Shown here: positions 34,069 through 42,345 of the stretch, piece by piece
Layout of the letters: each line of letters opens with the position of its first letter
How positions within the stretch are numbered: the stretch's first letter is position 1
Source: Ruminococcus sp.
GTDB taxonomy: Bacteria > Bacillota_A > Clostridia > Oscillospirales > Ruminococcaceae
Length of the DNA: 64,000 bases
Assembly: GCF_016283395.1 (NCBI RefSeq)
Contig: NZ_JAEEMU010000049.1
Coordinates: 17,454 to 81,453, forward strand
Direction of reading: 5' to 3'
Made by a program: the position numbers and the translations under genes
The notes under the pieces: model-generated
The model's database searches: none
What the model saw: only the letters and a program-made list of their open reading frames with translations
What the model was told of the DNA's origin: nothing

Positions 34069-35058
34069 TCAAAGCATTGAAGCTCTGAGTTCCTCACCGC
34101 TGAGCTTAGAAAGGTATGCAGGAGCAATATCGAATGCAGTCTTGCAGCCTGTTGCGCCCTCAGCCTTGAGTCTTGCAAGTGCTCTTGCATAGCAGATAAG
34201 TACGCTTGCTGTGAACTCAGGATTTGACTCGAGCTTGAGTGAATACTCTATCATCTGGTGAGTCTTTTCACCGTCACCTGTGAGACCGCTTCTCATAACG
34301 AAGCCGCCGTGAGGCATCTTGTTGTGCTTAGCATCAAATTCCTCTTCGCTGATGAAGTTTACTGTTGTATCGTACTCGTCGAAGTAGTTCTTCATAGTCT
34401 TGATATCGTTCTCGATCTGTGCGAGATCAGCACCCTCCTCAGGAACTACCCAGCACTCTCTGAGGTGCTTCTGACGAGTTGTGAGCTCAGGCTGACTTCC
34501 GCTGCGGACAGCTTCCATAGCTGATTCTATCGGAACAGTGTACTGGATACCTCTCTTAACGCCTTTTACGCGGCGGATAGCATCTGAGTGACCCTGGCTT
34601 ACGCCCTTGCCCCAGAATGTATAGCTCTTGCCGTTAGGAAGGATCGACTCAGCATAGAGTCTGTTAAGTGAGAAAAGACCCGGATCCCAGCCGAGAGAGA
34701 TGAAAGCGAGGTGACCGCTTTCCTTTGCAGCCTTGTCAACGTTAGCGAAATGCTCAGGAATTCTTGCGTGAGTATCGAAGCTGTCGATAACATTGAAGAG
34801 CTTAGCCATTTCGGGAGTCTGCTTAGGAAGATCTGTAGCACTTCCGCCGCAGATTATCAATACGTCTATATCTTTTGCCATTTTCTCAGCATCAGCAACA
34901 TTATATACCTTTGCACCTGCTGTAAGGGGCTTTACTGTATTCGGATCACGACGTGTGAATATGCCTGCAAGCTCCATATCATCATTCTGACGGATAGCAA
35001 GCTCAACGCCTCTGCCGAGGTTGCCGTAACCTAAAATACCTATTCTGACTTTTTCCAT
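34069..35058 (-). CDS. ddh: meso-diaminopimelate dehydrogenase
   Basis: The 329-residue NADP-dependent enzyme has the Rossmann motif RIGILGYGNLGRG at residues 4-16, then family phrases IDSFDTHARIPEHF, ISLGWDPGLFSLNRLYAESILPNG, GVSQGHSDAIRRVKGV and PHGGFVMRSG. It makes meso-DAP from tetrahydrodipicolinate in one step, feeding lysine and peptidoglycan synthesis. Start 35058 is chosen because AAAGGAGGTATTTCCAA precedes it; the frame to 35145 is longer but has no ribosome site. It is a single-gene unit with a terminator. Confidence 0.95.
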   Translation of the reverse strand: MEKVRIGILGYGNLGRGVELAIRQNDDMELAGIFTRRDPNTVKPLTAGAKVYNVADAEKMAKDIDVLIICGGSATDLPKQTPEMAKLFNVIDSFDTHARIPEHFANVDKAAKESGHLAFISLGWDPGLFSLNRLYAESILPNGKSYTFWGKGVSQGHSDAIRRVKGVKRGIQYTVPIESAMEAVRSGSQPELTTRQKHLRECWVVPEEGADLAQIENDIKTMKNYFDEYDTTVNFISEEEFDAKHNKMPHGGFVMRSGLTGDGEKTHQMIEYSLKLESNPEFTASVLICYARALARLKAEGATGCKTAFDIAPAYLSKLSGEELRASML

Positions 35059-35172
35059 TTGGAAATACCTCCTTTGATTTGCCGTACTCGCCTTTGAACA
35101 CAGCCTATGAACATTATAGCACCTTTTTTCATAGTTGTAAAGCATTAAATTTATAAATTTAGAACTTAGTTT

Positions 35173-35340
35173 AAGTGCATAGTGATTAGTGCATAGTGCA
35201 TAGTAGGGGACGGCGCACCCCGACGTCCCAAAAGTGAGTAGTGATTAGTGAGTAGAAAGTAGTATGGGCGGCGTTCAGCTCGCAACGCGGGCAGGGGGCG
35301 CAGGCTCTGCGCTGTAGGAACGACCATCGGTTGTCCTAAA
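35173..35340. repeat. Heptads, palindrome and inverted copy of the 29.7-kb segment
   Basis: AGTGCAT heptads at 35173-35208 run into GTAGGGG; a palindrome GGGACGGCGCACCCCGACGTCCC follows; GTGAGTA heptads lie at 35233-35263; then 35275-35338 is the reverse complement of 29741-29800 with about ten differences. No gene is seen between 35060 and 35410. Confidence 0.72.
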
Positions 35341-35413
35341 CATATATCAAACACGATACGGACGTGCAATACATAATTTTTTTTCGCCAACTAATACCAC
35401 CATAGACATAAAG

Positions 35414-35440
35414 AAAGACTTCCCTTTTCGGGAAGTCTTT
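35414..35440 (-). terminator. Terminator of the ECF sigma operon
   Basis: AAAGACTTCCC-ttttc-GGGAAGTCTTT followed on the minus strand by CTTTATG, 36 bases after the stop at 35476. Confidence 0.8.
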
Positions 35441-35475
35441 CTGCTATATGGAGTTCATAAACTGAGCTTGATTTC

Positions 35476-36708
35476 TTACCAGTTAAGTTCCTCAATATTC
35501 ATGTCATCGTCATTCTGCTTGTTGTATCCGCCGTTTTTAATTTCTTTCATTATGTCAGAAGGTGTCTTGAATTCCTCTGCTTCATCATCAAACTTATAAT
35601 TTGTGGCTTTGAATATTGTGCTCGGAGTTCCATCTTCTTCATGGATCTCATAAGAAAGTGTTATACCTGTTGCCGCATCAATTTCAGCTGTATAATCATA
35701 ATTAACATATCCTTCTCCGTGTCCGCTTATGCTGACGATAGTTCTTCCGTTTTCTGTTCTCTCGCCTGTTATCTCCCAATCATCACTATTAAGAATGTCA
35801 GTAATATTTGTGCCGCATGGTATTGTATTTATAGTTACCTTGGTATCATACCAGCTTCCAAAGCCATAGACAGAAGAAATACCATACTTTTTATCAGGAG
35901 CATCCAGGAATATATAACCGGTATTTACCAAATCCATATCCCTTGCTAAATACTCTATGGCATAGAGTTCATTCTTATCCTTTATTGCATAAAGCTCTGA
36001 TCTTATCAGCTTATCATCGTAATAAACATTTTGCTCTCCGGATGCTGTAAGAGTTGTATTGTCAAGATATATCTTGCCTACCATTGTCTCAGGCTTCGGA
36101 CGGTATTCATTATGCATAATAGTATAGCTGTATTCAGCTGAGAACTTATCAAAAAATACCTTTTCAGTCAGGACATCAGCTCTTTCTTTAAGCTCTTCCT
36201 TAGTTACGCTGAATTTCTTCTCAGACTGCTTTTCTCCGTTTGATGCAGTCTTTTCTGTTGCCTTTTCTGTTACCTTTGCATCACCTGCAACAGTTGTATT
36301 TACTGTAGTTACTGATGTTGTAACTGTAGTTTTACCTGTCTTTTCTGTACCTGTGCCTGTTCCTATAACAGTTGTTGATGTGTTTGTAACATCTGTAGTA
36401 ACCTCATTCAATACAGGCTCAGGAATACCTGGTTCGCTGTTATTTCTGAAAAGATATGCTCCTCCACCGATCGAACCTACTAATAATACTGCTGCTGCAG
36501 CTATGCTTGCTATTTTTGTCATACTAATTCTCCTCTCGTACTTTTCAACGCCGCTAACGACGTCTGTGTATTCGTTATGCTCAATATTTGCTCTGCGCTG
36601 TGCCTTTGCAAATATCTCATTCTTCTTAGCTTCCTCCGCCATGAGTCTCTCAACGGATGCTTTATCCGCACTGCGAAGGGTATCTATTATTTTCTTTTTA
36701 TTATTCAT
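35476..36708 (-). CDS. Membrane-anchored partner (probable anti-sigma) of the ECF sigma factor
   Basis: The 410-residue protein has a cytoplasmic, charged and helical N-terminal part (1-62, MNNKKKIIDTLRSADKASVE), one membrane segment (about 63-86, IASIAAAAVLLVGSIGGGAY), a Thr-rich linker and an extracytoplasmic domain (about 160-405) with repeated beta phrases (YSYTIMHNEYRPKPETMVGKI, YIFLDAPDKKYGISSVYG, YNYDYTAEIDAATG-like). The topology and position, 11 bases after the sigma gene, are those of an anti-sigma factor that senses an outside signal. No classical zinc anti-sigma motif is visible. The outer domain is not one I can name. Confidence 0.72.
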   Translation of the reverse strand: MNNKKKIIDTLRSADKASVERLMAEEAKKNEIFAKAQRRANIEHNEYTDVVSGVEKYERRISMTKIASIAAAAVLLVGSIGGGAYLFRNNSEPGIPEPVLNEVTTDVTNTSTTVIGTGTGTEKTGKTTVTTSVTTVNTTVAGDAKVTEKATEKTASNGEKQSEKKFSVTKEELKERADVLTEKVFFDKFSAEYSYTIMHNEYRPKPETMVGKIYLDNTTLTASGEQNVYYDDKLIRSELYAIKDKNELYAIEYLARDMDLVNTGYIFLDAPDKKYGISSVYGFGSWYDTKVTINTIPCGTNITDILNSDDWEITGERTENGRTIVSISGHGEGYVNYDYTAEIDAATGITLSYEIHEEDGTPSTIFKATNYKFDDEAEEFKTPSDIMKEIKNGGYNKQNDDDMNIEELNW

Positions 36709-36719
36709 ATTTACCCTCC

Positions 36720-37280
36720 TTAAAGAGTTATACCGTCAGCTTCAAGGATCTTTTTCAGCCGCTTCATGGCTCGTCCGCAGCGCATTCTTACTGCCGTCGG
36801 ATTAAGTCCTACCATTTCGGCTATCTCCTTAGAGCTTTTTTCGTAGTAATACTTCTGAATAATTATTATGGAATCAGGAGGCCCAAGCTCGGACACTTTG
36901 CTGAGCAGAAGCTCTGATGTTTCAGACTTGTCGGTATTTTTTTCGATGTCCTCTTCATCTGCTATCTCTGCCATGCTTTCATCGTCTGCGGATACGTTTC
37001 TGCCCGTCTTTGCCGCCAGTGAACGTCTCATGCTTATTGCAGCATTTCTTGCCACTGTACCTACATATGACTTCAATGAACATTCATCATCAGGTCTGAG
37101 CTTCATCATGACCGAGGCAAATACATCTATAACACATTCCTCCGAATCATCAGTACTGCCAAATCCACTTATTATCCTGTTCACTATTGAATATACATAA
37201 CTGTAATATTTATCAAAAAGAGCACGTTGTCCCAGCGGCGGTGTTTCACGCATCAGACTCAATATCTCATTATCAGTCAT
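36720..37280 (-). CDS. ECF-type RNA polymerase sigma factor
   Basis: The 186-residue sigma-70-family protein has region 2 (about 10-80; QRALFDKYYSYVYSIVNRII, then SLKSYVGTVARNAAISMRR) and region 4 (about 128-180; YYYEKSSKEIAEMVGLNPTAVRMRCGRAMKRLKKIL). There is no region 1.1 or region 3, so it is an ECF factor. Start 37280 (MTDNEILSLM) is chosen because AAAGGAGAAAGC precedes it. Four 96-bp repeats upstream each carry the motif TGTYACA-N15-GCGTT, pointing to autoregulation. The same motif before 7284 suggests a regulon that includes the solute-binding lipoprotein. Confidence 0.9.
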   Translation of the reverse strand: MTDNEILSLMRETPPLGQRALFDKYYSYVYSIVNRIISGFGSTDDSEECVIDVFASVMMKLRPDDECSLKSYVGTVARNAAISMRRSLAAKTGRNVSADDESMAEIADEEDIEKNTDKSETSELLLSKVSELGPPDSIIIIQKYYYEKSSKEIAEMVGLNPTAVRMRCGRAMKRLKKILEADGITL

Positions 37281-37332
37281 ATGCTTTCTCCTTTGTATTT
37301 TTTTAAGATCAGATCTGTTCTTCACCTATAGT

Positions 37333-37359
37333 AACGCATCGCGTTTATCATGTGTAACA
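37333..37359 (-). promoter_or_regulatory. ECF-type promoter, repeat copy 1
   Basis: Minus strand TGTTACA, 15 bases, GCGTTACTATAG. The spacer contains AACGC, and AACGC-atc-GCGTT forms a perfect inverted repeat across the -10 side. Confidence 0.65.
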
Positions 37360-37428
37360 CATTTTTTTGAAAAATTTTTCGTGTCCGTTTGGACTGTTTT
37401 AAGATCAGACCTGTCTTTCAACTATAGT

Positions 37429-37455
37429 AACGCATCGCGTTTATCATGTGTAACA
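37429..37455 (-). promoter_or_regulatory. ECF-type promoter, repeat copy 2
   Basis: Same boxes and 15-base spacing as copy 1, 96 bases further upstream of the sigma gene. Confidence 0.6.
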
Positions 37456-37524
37456 CAATTTTTTGAAAAATTTTTCGTGTCCGTTTGGACTGTTTTAAGA
37501 TCAGATCTGTCTTTCAACTATAGT

Positions 37525-37551
37525 AACGCATCGCGTTTATCATGTGTAACA
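37525..37551 (-). promoter_or_regulatory. ECF-type promoter, repeat copy 3
   Basis: Same boxes and 15-base spacing as copies 1 and 2. Confidence 0.6.
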
Positions 37552-37621
37552 CATTTTTTGAAAAATTTTTCAAGTCCGTTGGGACTGTTTTTTTAGATCA
37601 GATCTGTTCTTCACTTATAGT

Positions 37622-37648
37622 AACGCAAGTGATACACAGTGTGTAACA
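37622..37648 (-). promoter_or_regulatory. ECF-type promoter, repeat copy 4 (diverged spacer)
   Basis: TGTTACA and GCGTTACTATA are kept 15 bases apart although the sequence between them differs from copies 1-3 and the AACGC-GCGTT palindrome is lost. This is what selection on the two boxes would give. Confidence 0.62.
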
Positions 37649-37728
37649 CCATTTTAGCATTTTTTATTTTTAAGTGCAAGAATTTATATTATAAACAATA
37701 AATTTGATACTTTTCTCCTTGCAAAAGG

Positions 37729-37757
37729 TTGCTTTTTTAATAAATTTGTGTTATAAT
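37729..37757 (+). promoter_or_regulatory. Promoter of the epimerase-ADH-cyclase operon
   Basis: TTGCTT, a 17-base spacer, TATAAT, about 50 bases before the gene. Confidence 0.7.
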
Positions 37758-37810
37758 GGTTCCAACACTTTAGCGCATTAGACAAAAATAATAAAAAGAG
37801 GTGAAAAACT

Positions 37811-38827
37811 ATCAAGATACTACTTATCGGCGGCACAGGCACTATCAGTATGGCTGTAACAAAACTCCTTGCACAGCAGGGACATGAAGTCATTCTCCTT
37901 AACCGCGGCTCGCGAAATGAACAGCTCCCCGAGGGAGTAAAAACTATTCAGTGTGATATATCAGACGAGGCTGCAACTGCAAAAACGCTTGAGGGTATGA
38001 GCTTCGACTGCGTTGGCGAATTCATAGGCTTCGTACCTGCACAGGTCGAACGTGACTTCCGCCTTTTCAACGGAAAAACAAAGCAGTACATCTATATAAG
38101 CTCTGCTTCTGCGTATCAGAAGCCCCTTTCAGACTGCGTTATCACAGAGAGCACTCCCCTTTCCAATCCGCACTGGCAGTATTCAAGGGATAAGATAGCC
38201 TGTGAGGAATACCTTATGAAGCAGTACCGCGAAAACGGATTTCCTGTAACTATAGTCCGTCCCAGCCACACCTACGATGAAAGATCGGTACCATTGGGAG
38301 TCCACGGCGACAATGGAAGCTGGCAGGTGGTGAAGCGTATAATGGAGGGCAAGCCCGTTATCATTCATGGCGACGGATCTTCACTCTGGACTATCACCCA
38401 CAATAGCGACTTCGCAAAGGCTTACGTGGGACTTATCGGAAATATCCACGCTATAGGTCAGGCTTTCCATATTACATCTGACGAGAGCGTCACTTGGGAT
38501 CAGATATACTCTATCATCGCCGATGAGCTTGGTGTGGAGCTGAAAGCCTGTCACGTATCTTCAGACTGGCTCAATGCTGTAGGTCCTTACGACTTTGAGG
38601 GAACTCTCCTCGGCGACAAGGCTTGTACAGTTATTTTCGACAACTCAAAGATAAAACGCGCAGTACCAGATTTCAAGGCAACTGTACGTGCAGATCAGGG
38701 CATCAGGACTACTGTGAGATACATCCTCGACCACAGGGAATGTCAGATCGATGATCCCGAATTCGATAAATGGTGCGATAAAATAGTCGCTGCTATGGAA
38801 AAGGCTAAAAACGATTTTTTAAACTGA
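37811..38827 (+). CDS. NAD-dependent epimerase/dehydratase with an apparent ATC start
   Basis: The protein is 338 residues if translation starts at ATC 37811. The encoded N-terminus then reads (M)KILLIGGTGTISMAV, the expected Rossmann opening with GGTGTIS. The ribosome site AGAGGTG lies eight bases before ATC, and an in-frame TGA at 37802 blocks any earlier start. The next ATG (37850) would remove the NAD-binding loop. Other features are YISSASAYQKP, YSRDKIACEEYL (catalytic Tyr/Lys-like YxxxK) and RPSHTYDERSVP. Homologues in clostridia are often called NAD-dependent epimerases or mRNA-binding-like proteins; the sugar substrate is not known. It is followed 36 bases later by an alcohol dehydrogenase gene. 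Confidence 0.8.
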   Translation: MKILLIGGTGTISMAVTKLLAQQGHEVILLNRGSRNEQLPEGVKTIQCDISDEAATAKTLEGMSFDCVGEFIGFVPAQVERDFRLFNGKTKQYIYISSASAYQKPLSDCVITESTPLSNPHWQYSRDKIACEEYLMKQYRENGFPVTIVRPSHTYDERSVPLGVHGDNGSWQVVKRIMEGKPVIIHGDGSSLWTITHNSDFAKAYVGLIGNIHAIGQAFHITSDESVTWDQIYSIIADELGVELKACHVSSDWLNAVGPYDFEGTLLGDKACTVIFDNSKIKRAVPDFKATVRADQGIRTTVRYILDHRECQIDDPEFDKWCDKIVAAMEKAKNDFLN

Positions 38828-38863
38828 GACATATTATACTTATTAAAAGGGAGGAATTACACT

Positions 38864-40045
38864 ATGGAAAATTTTCAGTTTTACAGTCCGACTGAATTCA
38901 TTTTCGGCAGAGATTCAGAAGTAAAAACAGGAGAAATGGTAAGTAAATACGGCGGAACTAAAGTCCTTATACACTACGGCTCGGGTTCGGCTGTAAGATC
39001 GGGACTTATCGACAGAGTAAAGGCTTCGCTGGAAGCAAGCGGCATCGCTTATACAGAGCTCGGCGGCGTTAAGCCAAATCCCCGTGATACTCTTATCTAT
39101 GAGGGCATCGAATTATGCCGCAAGGAAGGCGTTGACTTTATCCTTTCAGTAGGCGGCGGTTCGTGTATAGACTCTTCTAAGGCTATCGCTCTGGGCGTGC
39201 CTTATGACGGCGATTTCTGGGACTTCTACGGCACAGGCAAGACCGTTGAAAAGGCTCTGCCCGTTGGTACTGTCCTCACTATCGCTGCGGCAGGCAGTGA
39301 AGGTTCGGGAGCTTCTGTAGTAACAAAGGAGGAGGGCTGCCTTAAACGTGATGTAGGCTCTGACCTGCTCCGTCCGCGCTTCTCTATCCTCAACCCCGAG
39401 CTTACTTGCTCTCTCCCTGCTTATCAGACAGCCTGCGGTGCTACTGATATCATGGCTCACGTTTTCGAGCGCTATTTCACCAATACCCGTGAAGTCGAGA
39501 TAACAGACCGTCTCTGCGAAGCTGTTCTCCTTACTATGATAAAGGAAACTCCCCGTGCTATCGCTCAGCCCGACAACTATGACGCCCGTGCAAATATAAT
39601 GTGGGCAGGTACTGTTGCTCATAACGATATTGTCGGTGTTGGAAGAAGTCAGGACTGGAACAGCCACGCTATCGAGCATGAACTGTCGGCTCTCTATGAC
39701 TGCGCTCACGGTGCAGGACTTGCCGTTATCATGCCTGCATGGATGGAATTCGTATACAAGCACGATGTTATGAGATTTGCTCAGATGGCTGTCCGCGTAT
39801 GGGGCTGTCAGATGAACTTTGAATTCCCCGACGAGACTGCGCTCGAGGGTATCGCCTGCTTCAGAAGCTTCCTGCACAGTATCGGTATGCCTATAAACTT
39901 CGAGCAGCTTGGTGCCAAAGAGGACGATATACCTAAGCTTGTCAGAAAGTTCGGCATAGGCGACGGCAAAACAGGAGGTTTCGTTCACCTTTCTGCTCAG
40001 GATATTGCATCTATCTATCGTATCGCAGCTAACGCAGGCTTATGA
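38864..40045 (+). CDS. Iron-containing alcohol dehydrogenase (BDH type)
   Basis: The 393-residue protein starts MENFQFYSPTEFIFGRDSE, typical of butanol-dehydrogenase-like Fe-ADHs. It has the NAD(P) loop FILSVGGGSCIDSSKAIA and metal ligands in TACGATDIMAHVFERYF, DWNSHAIEHELSALYD and CAHGAGLAVIMPAWM. It reduces aldehydes to alcohols, probably as an electron sink in fermentation; the substrate is not defined by the sequence. ATG 38864 follows AAAGGGAGGAATTACACT. Its stop overlaps the next start. Confidence 0.93.
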   Translation: MENFQFYSPTEFIFGRDSEVKTGEMVSKYGGTKVLIHYGSGSAVRSGLIDRVKASLEASGIAYTELGGVKPNPRDTLIYEGIELCRKEGVDFILSVGGGSCIDSSKAIALGVPYDGDFWDFYGTGKTVEKALPVGTVLTIAAAGSEGSGASVVTKEEGCLKRDVGSDLLRPRFSILNPELTCSLPAYQTACGATDIMAHVFERYFTNTREVEITDRLCEAVLLTMIKETPRAIAQPDNYDARANIMWAGTVAHNDIVGVGRSQDWNSHAIEHELSALYDCAHGAGLAVIMPAWMEFVYKHDVMRFAQMAVRVWGCQMNFEFPDETALEGIACFRSFLHSIGMPINFEQLGAKEDDIPKLVRKFGIGDGKTGGFVHLSAQDIASIYRIAANAGL

Positions 40046-40620
40046 TATACGATATATCAAGGGAGATGTTCTCCACTCCCACATTCCCCGGCGACCCTGT
40101 TCCCGAAAAATCGGTGCATATGGGCTTCAATAAGCCTGTACCCGATGTATATCAGGTCACAAAGATAAGCATAACAGGTCATACGGGGACTCACGCTGAC
40201 GCGCCGAGACACTTCATACCAGAGGGCAAGGACGCTGCTGAGGTGGAATTATCCCGATGCATAGGCAGGTGCAGAGTTGCTGAACATAATGGCAGCCTTA
40301 CACCTGAGGATATACGCCGTATGTCAGAACCTGATGTGAAAAGGCTGCTTATTAAGGGCAATATCATCGTTACCCCCGAAAGTGCAGCGGAAATAGTAAG
40401 CTGCGAACTTCTGACATTAGGCGTTGAGGGCATGACTGTGGGCACAGAGGGTACTATCGCTCAGATACACCGAATTCTACTTGGCGCAGAAGTATATATC
40501 ATCGAAAATCTCGACCTCTCGGCTGTACCCGTGGGAGATTACTTCCTATCGGCACTTCCGCTGAAAATGGCAGGTCTGGACGGCTCTCCCGTCCGCGCCG
40601 TGCTTATGGACTTCGAGTGA
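40042..40620 (+). CDS. Cyclase-family metal hydrolase (kynurenine-formamidase-like)
   Basis: The 192-residue protein has the family signature HTGTHADAPRHFIPEG, which binds the metal and lies near residue 50 after MIYDISREMFSTPTFPGDP. Members hydrolyse N-formylkynurenine, isatin or cyclic amides; the real substrate is not known here. The start overlaps the alcohol dehydrogenase stop by ATGA, so the two are co-translated. Its 3' end overlaps the convergent M50 gene by 17 bases. Confidence 0.85.
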   Translation: MIYDISREMFSTPTFPGDPVPEKSVHMGFNKPVPDVYQVTKISITGHTGTHADAPRHFIPEGKDAAEVELSRCIGRCRVAEHNGSLTPEDIRRMSEPDVKRLLIKGNIIVTPESAAEIVSCELLTLGVEGMTVGTEGTIAQIHRILLGAEVYIIENLDLSAVPVGDYFLSALPLKMAGLDGSPVRAVLMDFE

Positions 40621-41182
40621 TATCGCCTGTAAACAGCGCTATTGCTGCGGCAAGGAGCGGAAATGCTTCACGTCCGCAATAATATACTGCGGCTGCCGAA
40701 AGAACTATCATAAACAGTTTAACGGCAGTGAGGATATGCATGACTGCTCTTTCACGGACAGTCCCCAATGAAAGCAGTGATATTATTGCTCCGCCGTCGA
40801 GACTGCGGTAAGGCAGCATATTGTATACGGCAGCGATAAGGTTGAGCTGTGCAAAACTCCCGTGATATCCGCATATACTCAGCAATACATATAAGAGAAT
40901 ATTGGCGGCAGGTCCTGCAAGCAGTACGTATAGTCTGCTTTTGTCTGTGACTCTGCCGCCTTTCTGCGTCCCTATGACTATCCCTGCTCCGCTTACATCA
41001 ACTGTGGATATACTGCCGCCTGTATGTCTCAAAGCTGTGAGATGACCTGCTTCGTGAAGCAGGCATACAGCGTAAAAGCTCAGGACAAGTCCGCTGCTGC
41101 GCATAAGGAATATCAGAGCATTGAACACCAAAAACGAAAAATGCACACGTACAGCTGCTCCACATATTCTAATGCTTATCAA
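40604..41182 (-). CDS. M50 site-2 protease, SpoIVFB-like
   Basis: The 192-residue membrane protein has the zinc motif LLHEAGHLTALRH in a membrane helix and the second M50 motif YNMLPYRSLDGGAI. Four to six hydrophobic segments are visible. SpoIVFB cleaves pro-sigma-K in the mother cell during sporulation; length and motifs fit that group. The start appears to be TTG at 41182 with GAGGGAAG just upstream, overlapping the end of the small membrane gene upstream. A pdaA-like gene is divergent nearby. Whether sigma-K is its substrate is inference. Confidence 0.82.
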   Translation of the reverse strand: MISIRICGAAVRVHFSFLVFNALIFLMRSSGLVLSFYAVCLLHEAGHLTALRHTGGSISTVDVSGAGIVIGTQKGGRVTDKSRLYVLLAGPAANILLYVLLSICGYHGSFAQLNLIAAVYNMLPYRSLDGGAIISLLSLGTVRERAVMHILTAVKLFMIVLSAAAVYYCGREAFPLLAAAIALFTGDITRSP

Positions 41183-41435
41183 TTACTTCCCTCAGCAGGT
41201 CAATAGGATTGACTATAACATAGCTGCTGTCTGATGCAAGTCCTTTCAGTCTGGTGAATACAGCTTCTGTTATTTCGGGATAAAAAAACCTGCCGCAGCA
41301 GAACATTACTGCCAAAATTATGCATAATACAGCCTGCGTAGCTATAACGTCATCGGTTTTGTTTTTTCGTTTCCTTTCGTATGTATCGAGAAGCTCCTCT
41401 GTGGTGTCCTGCTCGGCTTTTTCTTCATTTCCCAT
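41169..41435 (-). CDS. Small single-pass membrane protein paired with the M50 protease
   Basis: The 88-residue protein has a charged cytoplasmic start (GNEEKAEQDTTEELLDTYERKRKNK), one membrane segment (VIATQAVLCIILAVMFCCG, about 31-50) and a short outer tail ending IVNPIDLLREVIDKH. It overlaps the M50 gene by 14 bases, so the two are coupled. Position and topology match SpoIVFA, the inhibitor/organiser of SpoIVFB, but it is far shorter and lacks the LytM-like outer domain. The ribosome site AGAGGTGATATT is good. Confidence 0.68.
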   Translation of the reverse strand: MGNEEKAEQDTTEELLDTYERKRKNKTDDVIATQAVLCIILAVMFCCGRFFYPEITEAVFTRLKGLASDSSYVIVNPIDLLREVIDKH

Positions 41436-41561
41436 AATATCACCTCTGTAAAAAATATGCGAAAAAAATGAAAAAATGCAAAAAAATCCACGTTTTTTTC
41501 TGAAAACGAGGTATATAATAGTCTTGCGGAATTATCCGCAACTAAATCAGAGGTACAAAAA

Positions 41562-42296
41562 ATGAAGATAAATATTCCTGCTGCACTGCTTACCGCTGCC
41601 GTTATGCCTTGTACAGCCGTTGTGGCTGCTGACAATACCAAAATAGGTTACGGTCAGGGTACGGCTGTCGATGAAAAGAACCGTCCCGTTGACGCAGTAC
41701 AGTTCAACAGCCGATTCGGCGACCTTGATGCCTTCGCCCTGTCGGAGGACGAGAACAGAATAATCATCACCTTTGATCAGGGCTATGAAAACGGTTATAC
41801 CGCAAAGATACTCGATACCCTGAAAGAGAAAAACGTTCAGGCTATATTCTTCCTCACAGGCTCTTATGCAAAAACAGAGTCCGCTCTTGTAAAACGTATG
41901 ATAGACGAGGGGCATATCCTCGGCAATCACGGCATGACTCATGCAAGTCTGCCGACTCTTTGCGATGAAAACGCTAAAGAAGAGATAATGTCGCTCCATG
42001 ACTATGTATTGAACAACTACGGCTATCAGATGCAGTACTTTCGCTGTCCATGCGGCGAATATTCAGAACACGCTCTCGAAATCATAAAGGAATGCGGCTA
42101 TAAGTCACTGTTCTGGAGCAGTGCCTACGTGGACTGGAACACAGACGCTCAGCCCAATCCTGCCGAAGGACTGAAAAAGCTCACGGATATGGCTCACGGC
42201 GGAGAGATACTCCTGCTCCACTCGGTATCTGCTACCAACGCCGAAATACTCGGCGACCTTATCGACAACTTCCGCGCCAAAGGGTATACTGTATAA
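41562..42296 (+). CDS. Polysaccharide deacetylase, PdaA-like
   Basis: The 244-residue protein has a signal peptide of about 22 residues. Its NodB domain opens IIITFDQGYENGYTAKILDTL, where PdaA enzymes have TFDNGYENG instead of the usual TFDDG. It also has HILGNHGMTHASLP (metal histidines), FRCPCGEYSEHAL and the closing ILLLHSVSATNAEIL. PdaA removes N-acetyl from muramic acid so that the spore-cortex lactam can form. The divergent SpoIVFB-like pair 126 bases away fits a sporulation context. The ribosome site is AGAGGTACAAAAA. I did not see a terminator; a structured repeat follows. Confidence 0.85.
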   Translation: MKINIPAALLTAAVMPCTAVVAADNTKIGYGQGTAVDEKNRPVDAVQFNSRFGDLDAFALSEDENRIIITFDQGYENGYTAKILDTLKEKNVQAIFFLTGSYAKTESALVKRMIDEGHILGNHGMTHASLPTLCDENAKEEIMSLHDYVLNNYGYQMQYFRCPCGEYSEHALEIIKECGYKSLFWSSAYVDWNTDAQPNPAEGLKKLTDMAHGGEILLLHSVSATNAEILGDLIDNFRAKGYTV

Positions 42297-42345
42297 AAAC
42301 GGGGACGTATAGTTGTACTGCTCATATAGAAGTATATATGCAATT

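Larger units (their letters stand above)
37298..37655 (-). repeat. Four 96-bp tandem repeats upstream of the ECF sigma gene
   Basis: The word GTAACGC occurs at 37331, 37427, 37523 and 37620, a period of 96, 96 and 97. The first three copies are nearly the same; the fourth has diverged between the two promoter boxes but keeps their spacing. Each copy also has the palindrome AGATCAGATCT (one base changed in copy 2) and, between copies, an AGTCC-GGACT hairpin next to AAAAATTTTT. Confidence 0.92.

Noticed and set aside
37298..37655. CRISPR array
   Set aside because: Units of 96 bases are nearly the same along their whole length, without variable spacers, and no cas gene is near. They fit promoter repeats.
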